A DNA stretch of 64,000 nucleotides, taken from the NCBI GenBank assembly GCA_903861145.1, contig CAIOTH010000033.1, positions 1-64,000 of the forward strand. Direction: 5' to 3'. The position numbers and the translations under genes are program-made. Each line of letters begins with the position of its first letter. The first letter of the stretch is position 1. Shown one piece after another: positions 57,238 to 64,000 of the stretch. The notes below the pieces were generated by a model. The model was not told the DNA's origin. It searched no databases and saw only the letters and a program-made list of their open reading frames with translations. The DNA comes from an uncultured Bacteroidota bacterium (GTDB lineage Bacteria; Bacteroidota; Bacteroidia; Chitinophagales; LD1).

Positions 57238-57262
57238 CTTTGTGCCTTAGTGTCTTTGTGGC
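57238..57262. repeat. Dispersed repeat, single arm (copy 4), overlapping a gene end
   Basis: CTTTGTGCCTTAGTGTCTTT... is the same 25-nt arm as at 1712-1736. It contains the stop codon of the acyl-CoA dehydrogenase gene and encodes that protein's last residues (LPQRH) on the minus strand. Confidence 0.65.
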
Positions 57263-58488
57263 AAGTGCTCTTTTCGTTTTCCCTTCACATCCAATCCATA
57301 TCCTTTCAAAATACTTAATGCCAGGTTCTGTTTATGCACTTCATCTGCACCATCCCAAATACGTGCTCCGCGCTCATGGCGGTATAACGATGATAGTATG
57401 GTATCGTCACTTACCCCAAGCGCACCATGTACTTGTATCGCCCTGTCAAGCACACCCAGCATTATGTTGGCTACATAAAATTTTATTGCAGATATCTGGT
57501 CACGCACTTTAGCCGCACCGTGCTTGTCAATGTTATAAGCGGTGCGCAGTACTAACAGTCGTGCGGCATCAATCTCAACACGGCTCTCCGCAATAAAGCC
57601 CTGTATAAATTGTTTCTCTCCCAATACCACCCCGTTTTCAATTTCGCGGGCGGCTGCGCGTTGGCACATCATATCTAATGCACGTTCGCTAATACCAACC
57701 CAGCGCATACAATGGTGTATCCTACCCGGGCCGAGTCTTTCCTGCGCCAATTTAAAACCGGTACCTGTCTCCCCAATTAAATTATCAACCGGCACGCGGC
57801 AATTGGTAAACGTAACTTCCGCATGGCTGGCCCATCCACTGCCTTGTTCGCCAAACACCGGTACATTGCGCTCAATTTTAAAACCCGCTGCGTTGGTTGG
57901 CACAATTATCATACTGGCCCTTTGATGGGCCGCCGCTTCAGGATTTGTTACCGCCATTACAATAGCAAAGGCAGCGCCCTCGGCTCCGCTGGTAAACCAC
58001 TTATGTCCGTTAATCACAAAATCGTTCCCATCGCGCACTGCAGTTGTGCCCAGTTTAACCGGGTTCGAACCGGCAAACTCTGGTTCCGTCATGGCAAAGC
58101 AACTCCTTGTTTTTCCCTCAAGCAGCGGGTGTAAAAATTGCGCTTTAATAGCTTCTGTTCCAAACTTGCTAATCAGCTCCATATTGCCAATATCCGGGGC
58201 CTGGCAATTAAAAGTATAATGGCCGTAAAAAGGTGCCAGCGCCAGCGCCTCGCTCAACTGCCCAAACTCGCATAACGTTAAACCCAAACCACCTTCATCT
58301 TTGGGCAGGTGCAAACCCCACAAACCCGCAGCTTTAACCAGTTCTCTTTTTTGCTCAAGCACTTTGGCTACCTCGGCAAATGGTTTATGCTGATATTCTT
58401 TCTCAAGCGGCAGCAATTCAGTCTTTACAAAATGGGTTACTTTGGGTAGTAATTCCTTCAACCGTTCAGTGGCAAATACTTCTTCCAT
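57247..58488 (-). CDS. Acyl-CoA dehydrogenase family protein (ACAD10/11-like)
   Basis: This FAD enzyme forms a 2,3-double bond in acyl-CoAs, or in the 4-phospho-acyl-CoA pathway helps to convert 4-hydroxyacids. In 413 residues are seen GLHLPKDEGGLGLTLCEFGQLSEALA, CFAMTEPEFAGSNPVKLGTTAVRDG, INGHKWFTSGAEGAAF and the C-terminal VHGALGVSDDTILSSLYRHERGARIWDGADEVH. It is ACAD11-like in the N-terminal half and in that last region. The kinase gene lies 60 nt downstream, the usual partner. The extreme C-terminus (LPQRH) and the stop are supplied by a dispersed repeat. Confidence 0.93.
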   Translation of the reverse strand: MEEVFATERLKELLPKVTHFVKTELLPLEKEYQHKPFAEVAKVLEQKRELVKAAGLWGLHLPKDEGGLGLTLCEFGQLSEALALAPFYGHYTFNCQAPDIGNMELISKFGTEAIKAQFLHPLLEGKTRSCFAMTEPEFAGSNPVKLGTTAVRDGNDFVINGHKWFTSGAEGAAFAIVMAVTNPEAAAHQRASMIIVPTNAAGFKIERNVPVFGEQGSGWASHAEVTFTNCRVPVDNLIGETGTGFKLAQERLGPGRIHHCMRWVGISERALDMMCQRAAAREIENGVVLGEKQFIQGFIAESRVEIDAARLLVLRTAYNIDKHGAAKVRDQISAIKFYVANIMLGVLDRAIQVHGALGVSDDTILSSLYRHERGARIWDGADEVHKQNLALSILKGYGLDVKGKRKEHLPQRH

Positions 58489-58638
58489 CTTAGTTATTTG
58501 TTTTAATGCTTTGTGATATTAGCAATATGCCTGTAATCCGCGAAAAATTGATTTGGTATTATTTTTGTTTCCTAACACAATTTTAGCCGACATTCGCCAC
58601 AGCAATTTCTAAATAACCTAACCATAAAAATTAATACT

Positions 58639-59049
58639 ATGCCACGTTCAGCAACCGCCATTTGGAATGGCTCAGGAAAAGAAGGAACCGGAAACTTAAC
58701 CACTCAAAGCACAGTATTGAACAAAACCCAATACTCATTTAAATCGCGTTTTGCCGATGGCCCCGGCACCAACCCCGAAGAGCTAATTGCCGCTGCCCAC
58801 GCCGGTTGCTTTACCATGAAACTTAGTTTCGTACTAGGCGAAGCAGGTTTTACTGCCGATGAGATTGAAACCAAATGCGACATTACCTTGCTGGACGGGG
58901 CCATTACAAAATCGCATTTAGTAGTAAAAGCAAAGGTACCCGGCATTAGTAAAGAGAAATTTGAAGAGTGCGCTGCAAATGCCAAAGTCAATTGCCCGGT
59001 ATCTAAGCTGTTAAACACCAATATCAGCATGGAAGCTGCCTTGGCTTAG
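58639..59049 (+). CDS. OsmC/Ohr family peroxiredoxin
   Basis: This 136-residue thiol protein reduces organic hydroperoxides in the cytosol. The two active-site cysteines are in AHAGCFTMKLS (near residue 57) and KVNCPVSKLL (near 121), and the arginine is in KSRFADGPGTNPEELIAA. The sequence is closer to OsmC than Ohr (GPGTNPEELIAAAHAGC), so 'osmotically inducible' is the better sub-family. The ATG at 58639 follows an AT-rich stretch with TATTTTTG at 58560-58567, a possible -7 box. It is the only gene of its transcription unit. Confidence 0.93.
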   Translation: MPRSATAIWNGSGKEGTGNLTTQSTVLNKTQYSFKSRFADGPGTNPEELIAAAHAGCFTMKLSFVLGEAGFTADEIETKCDITLLDGAITKSHLVVKAKVPGISKEKFEECAANAKVNCPVSKLLNTNISMEAALA

Positions 59050-59579
59050 CTAATTAGTTTTCAACAGTGGTTTTTAGGCCAATTATCCGGCATTTTGGGC
59101 GCCCTACGTGGCGTTTTAATCGGTAAGGTAATTTGCTCAATTTCACACTGTCTTATTTTATGTGCGATTTTAGTTTACATTTGCCTTATCTAAACTGGCA
59201 GGCCCTATAAGTAATGTCAGTTTAATACCCACCACAAAGCACTGAATAGTAATGATTTAGGCAAAAAATTCGTTTTTTCCGAATTTCTTCCTATTTTTCA
59301 GACGACTCATGTTCAGTTTTAGGAAAATTATTGATTAAGTATGACAAAATGATGTGGCAAAAAAGGTTAGTTTTGCGCCGCATTTTGCAAGGTTAGGAAG
59401 TGTCCTATTAAAACTTATTTGCTAAAGGAGACGGATGGTAGATTTTGACACGATTTACGGTTTTACTCGCAGGGATTTTCGCGTGGTGTTTTTAGATGGC
59501 CTGTTGTGTTGCAATCAACAGGGGTGTTGTGCTTTTGACCGAACTCTCCCATTAAACTTAATTTAATCATAACATAGAG
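59050..59579. other. 530-nt intergenic region before the SBBP surface-protein gene
   Basis: No gene, RNA or strong hairpin was recognised. A TAGTTTTG word (59368-59375) fits the -7 consensus but lies 200 nt before the next start. The rest is AT-rich. Confidence 0.4.
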
Positions 59580-62393
59580 GTGATGGCCTTGGCCCTACCT
59601 CTGTTTTTATTTGCTATAACATCTAAGCCAACGCTGATGAATAATACTTTACTTCTTTCCGAAAAATTAGTTTCAAAGCATACACGTATGGGTAATTTTA
59701 CTTTCAAGGGCAAAATGGTTTGCCTCGCATTAATGCTGTCGTTCGTTTTTGGTGTTCAACAGTCGCACGCGCAAACCAAACAGAAACCTAGCCAGCAGCA
59801 GGTTGATAAAATGGTAAACTCTGCAGCGGGTATATCTTTTATCGAAAACAAAGGCCAATGGCCGGTTAACGTGTTATACCACGTTGATGTTCCGGGCGGG
59901 CAGATGGTGGTTACACCCGAGGGTATGTTAATGAGCCAGTACGATGCCGCAAGTTTCAACGCAGTTGAGGCTTATGATATGAAGCGCGAGGAAGCCCGGG
60001 CCAAGCACAAATCGCTGAAAGATTTGGGTAACGCCCCTTCTATTAAGGGCCACGCCTGGAAATTCAATTTTATTGGTGGAAGTAAAGCCAACATGGGCAC
60101 CATCGAAAAGGGTGGCGAAAGCAACGAGTATTTTAACTTCCTGGGGTTTAATGGTACCAGCGTTACAGGTGCACATGGTTATACCCAACTTACCTATAAA
60201 AACGTTTACAAAAATATTGATGTTAAATATTATACCTCCGATGCCGGCGCGTTAGAGAATGACGTTATTATCAAACCCGGTGCCGATGGTAGCCAGGTTA
60301 AAATTGCGATTGAAGGGGTTAGCAATTTAAGAATGAATGAAAAGGGCGAACTGATATTGCCAACCAGCGTTGGCGATATTACCGTTACTCGTCCCGTAAG
60401 TTATTTGTTAGATGCGGCCGGTAACAAATCCGAAATTGACGTAAAATACATTTTTACAGGTAAAAACACGCTTTCATTTAATATTCCTGCGTACGATAAA
60501 ACCAAAACCCTTGTTATTGACCCGATTGTAATGCGTTGGGCAACCTGGGTAACCAACAACTCATCTGCCGATGGTCACAACCACGGTATCGACGTTGATG
60601 CTTCAGGTAATATATATGTAACAGGTAAGGCCGCTCAAAACTTAATAGTTACCGCCGGCGAATTCCAGTTAATCGACTCGGGCCAGTTTAACGTGTTTGT
60701 AGGTAAATACCAGGAACCCGCTACACCGGGCAATACCGGAACCCGCGTTTGGCAAACCTACTTCGGTAGCTTAAGTACCGATATCCCTTACGTTTTAACT
60801 ATTGGTACTGATGGCTTCTTATATATAGCAGGTACTACCAGCGGTAACCTTCAATCAACTTATGGTACCGGTTTTGCCGGCCAGGCCACCTGGACCCAAC
60901 GTAGCTGTAACGACGTTATCCACCAACAGGCCTTCATTGCAAAAGTATCTGCAGCGGGTACCGGCGCTTTAGTGCGCGAAATAGGCCCTGCAACCAACGA
61001 TTGCGAACCCGCACTTTTCGACTTGCGTTTATTATCAACCGGCGGAAGTAATTTTGATTTAGTAGCCGTAGGTTATGTTACCGAAAAAACAAACACCGCC
61101 GATGGTGATATCCCCGTCACTACAATCCCTGCAGGTACCTCTAAACTTACAACCGGCGACTTAAATGGTTACGTGTTGCGTATTACCAGCAACCTCCAAA
61201 CCATTTCGTGGGAAAAGCAAATTACCTCGTCGGGTAACAACTCCGATAACTTCAATATTGCCCTGGTTGATGCCTCGGGTAACATATATATAGGTGGAAG
61301 CACTGAAGGTACTGCCGGTGTTTCTTTTAACAACCCGTCTACCCAAAATGCAATAGTTGGTTTTCAGGATGGCTGGTTATTAAAACTTAACTCTTCGGGT
61401 ACTTGTCAATGGTCGCGTTACTTTAATAGTAAAACTGCCAGCGATTTTACGAATATCCTTTGTATGGAATTCAACCAACAACAAACTTCGTTCGTTATTG
61501 GTGGTCTTACAAGTAGTCTGGCTTCGGCTAACATTATCGCCGGCTCGTATGATGTGACTTACAACGGTGGTGCTTCCGATTTCTTTGTTTGTGCCCTCCC
61601 TGTTTCCGCTGCTTCAACCACTTGGGGAACTTACTTTGGTGGTAGCGTTGATGAAACAAACATGATGGGTCTTAACCTTGACCAGAATAACGATGTTTAC
61701 GTACTGGGTTATTCTACCAGTAAGAACATCCCGGTTCCCGCAGGTAACTTTCCCGTTCAGGATGCTACCTACGATGCTACCAACTCTGATGGTATCTTCT
61801 TTAAAATACACGGCGATGGAACCGCCCTTGATTATAGCTCTTATCTCGGAGGTACCTCAAGCGATTACGACCCGATAGGGCAGAAGGGTATCAAGTTTGC
61901 CAACTGCCGTATTTACCTGGCAATGACTTCCGAGTCTAACAACTTCCCTTTAACTCAGGGAACCTTAACCAGCACCAAATCAAGCGCTACTACTATATAC
62001 GAGCCAATACTTATCTCAATGGCTAACCCTCCCGATTTATCGGGTAATGATATTACCAGTGCGCACACCCAAACTGTAACCTGCGGTTCCGCACCTACTA
62101 CAATTACTGCCGGCATACCTAGTTATAATATCCCGCGCATTATTCGTAACAACGTGTTGCAAACAAACGGTACATCAGGCGCTTATCCTGATGGCTCGGT
62201 TCCGTTAGTATTTAACTACCAATGGCAAAAAAGCGTTGACTTAGGTGTTACCTGGGTTAACATCCCCGGTGCAACTAGCCAAAATTATTCTCCCGGCCCT
62301 CTCGACTCAGTTGTTACTACCGAATTCCGTCGGGTAATCAACGGCGATGCCTGCGAAAGTATTACCGATACCCTCGGCTTTAATATAGTGTAA
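59580..62393 (+). pseudogene. Giant SBBP/DUF7948-type surface protein, N-terminal part (ends at premature TAA)
   Basis: The N-terminus has a long lead and then a signal peptide (GNFTFKGKMVCLALMLSFVFGVQQSHAQ); possible starts are 59580 (GTG), 59637, 59688 and 59715. A DUF7948-like domain follows (about residues 80-310: FIENKGQWPVNVLYHVDVPGG, YKNVYKNIDVKYYTSDAGALENDVIIKPGAD, LVIDPIV). Beta-propeller SBBP repeats then cover residues 320-800 (GIDVDASGNIYVTGKA, LVDASGNIYIGGSTEG, GLNLDQNNDVYVLGYS). An Ig-like module with YQWQKSVDLGVTWVNIPGATS precedes the TAA at 62391-62393. The frame is open again immediately after the stop with matching repeats, so the gene is broken here. Confidence 0.85.
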
Positions 62394-64000
62394 GTAAATC
62401 CGGTGTTAACCAACGTAGGTAACAACGGGCCTTTATGTACTGGTGCAACTCTTAATCTTACCAGTAGCACAGTAGCAACGGGTAAATACCATTGGAGCGG
62501 CCCTAACAGCTTTACCAGTACTTTGCAAAATCCGTCTATTTCCAACGTTACGTTGGCTAACGGTGGTATCTACTCGGTATCGGCATACGATTCAGCTACC
62601 ACCTGTCCTACCATAATATATTTTGATACGGTGGTAATTTATCAAACCGGCACTGCGGCTGCTGGTACAGGTGCGAGTGGGGCTACGGTTTGTTCAGGTA
62701 GCACATTAAACCTTACCTCAACTCCAACAGGTGGTACAAGTCCATATACCTATAGCTGGTCAGGGCCGGGTGCATTTACTTCTGCCGTTCAAAACCCTAA
62801 CCGCGCTGCTATAACTGTAGCGCAGGCGGGCACCTATAACGTAACAATTACCGATGCACACGGCTGTTCGGCTTCGGCTACCGTAAGCATTACAGTCAAT
62901 CCTTCGCCAACCGTCAGTGCCGGAGGTGGGGGTAATTACTGTTTTGGTACTACTATTAGTTTGACCTCAACGCCGTCTGGTGGAACAGGTGCCGATACCT
63001 ATTCATGGTCTGGCCCTACATTTACTAGTACCTTACAAAACCCTACCCGAACGTCTGCCACCACGGCCTACACGGGTACCTACACTATAACAGTTACCGA
63101 CACCAAGTCGTGCTCGGCATCTGCAAGTGTATCTGTAACCGTAGATGCGGCATTTAGTGCAACAGTGGGCGGAACAACTACATATTGCAGCGGTAGTACT
63201 ATAAGTATTACTTCTACGCCAACCGGTGGTACTTCTACCTATACTTATTCATGGACAGGTCCAAGCGCGTTTAGCAGCACCCTTCAAAATCCTACAAGAA
63301 CAGCGTCTACTACTGCCATGACGGGTACATATGCAGTTACCATTACCGATTCGAAAAGTTGTACCGCCACTGCAAGCGAGGTTGTTACGGTTAACCAAAC
63401 ACCGGTCATATCGTCTACCTCAAGTACCAATCCAAGCACATGTACTACCAACGATGGTTCAATCACATTAAATGGTTTGAATAATAGTGTTGCCTATACG
63501 GTTAATTACACATTTAACGGCACCGCCCAAACGCCTTTAAGCGTTACCTCAAATGGCAGCGGGCAAATTATTTTATCCGGCCTTGCGCCGGGTACTTATG
63601 CGGCTATAACGGTAACGTTGGTGTCGTCTAATTGTATATCGGCATCTGTTGGGCCATTTACATTGGTAAACCCTTCGGTACCTGCCGCGCCAACTGTAGG
63701 CAGTAACAGCCCGGTTTGTACCGGCAGTTCTATCAGCCTTACTGCATCGGGTGCCGGTGGCAATACCTATAGTTGGACCGGCCCGGTAAGTTTTAGCACC
63801 ACGGTTCAAAATCCTACTCGCTCAAGCGCAACTACTGCTATGTCGGGTAGCTATTGTGCTACACAAACTGCATTGGGTAGCTGCGTTTCGCCACAGGCTT
63901 GTACTACGGTAACAGTTAATCCGGCTCCTTCAATTTCAGGTGCTGTAGGTAGCAACCCTACTACTTGCGGTGGCTCACAAGGTTCAATTACTTTAAGTGG
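62394..64000 (+). pseudogene. In-frame continuation of the same surface protein (runs off the window)
   Basis: No stop occurs in this frame from 62394 to the window end, 535 codons. It encodes Ig-like/SprB-like repeats of about 90 residues, each with a Y-S-W-(S/T)-G-P core (HWSGPNSFTSTLQNPSISNV, SWSGPGAFTSAVQNPNR, YSWTGPSAFSSTLQNPTRTAS) and a following TVTDxxxCSAS strand. The sequence joins smoothly with the 5' part (FNIV-stop-VNPVLTN). No start codon with a signal peptide exists here. The C-terminal sorting domain would lie beyond position 64000. The ORF track omits it because it has no stop in the window. Confidence 0.8.

Overview
This window comes from a bacterium of the phylum Bacteroidota, probably a Chitinophagales or Sphingobacteria-like lineage. 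The support is: many secreted proteins end in type IX secretion (T9SS) sorting domains (type A 'Por tails' and one type B gliding-motility C-terminal domain); a porT gene lies beside ubiE; SprB and PKD repeats are frequent; and TAnnTTTG-type promoters are present. No rRNA, tRNA, CRISPR array, transposase or phage gene was seen. Species cannot be named from this sequence.

Layout. 1-6.7 kb: housekeeping (purine nucleoside phosphorylase, lpxK, a Nif3-type metalloprotein, a coiled-coil zinc-ribbon protein, a TPR protein, murB). 6.8-12.7 kb: secreted proteins (a frameshifted SprB/T9SS protein, a CE1-like esterase, a C10 cysteine protease). 12.9-21.1 kb: dnaG, a phosphopantetheinyl transferase, porT, ubiE, engB, rpmE and two histidine kinases. 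21.7-42.5 kb: a long surface-protein region. It holds a ~1525-codon tail-fibre-like/Ig-like/glycine-rich gene broken by one TGA, a T9SS-A protein leading into a compact PID-CTERM/exosortase/membrane-protein cluster, a tandem-repeat protein, a second C10 protease, a 1258-aa PKD/T9SS-B protein and a beta-propeller T9SS-A protein. 42.6-59 kb: mixed metabolism (NADP isocitrate dehydrogenase, sulfatase, a short-chain dehydrogenase and an alpha-oxoamine-synthase, a large PAS kinase, aldo/keto reductase, a DnaJ-type co-chaperone, a GH114-like secreted protein, an APH-kinase/acyl-CoA-dehydrogenase pair, OsmC). 59.6-64 kb: another giant surface protein (DUF7948-like N-terminus, SBBP propeller, then Ig/SprB-like repeats), broken by one TAA and running off the window.

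Themes. Two C-terminal sorting systems occur together: T9SS, and an exosortase whose only visible substrate candidate is a 64-aa protein. Three of the long repeat-rich surface genes each carry exactly one disabling change (frameshift, TGA, TAA) while the housekeeping genes are intact. Several dispersed palindromic intergenic repeats are present, one of which supplies the last codons and stop of a gene. Two small proteins (51 and 37 aa) were missed by the ORF track. lpxK has no ATG able to encode its conserved N-terminus.
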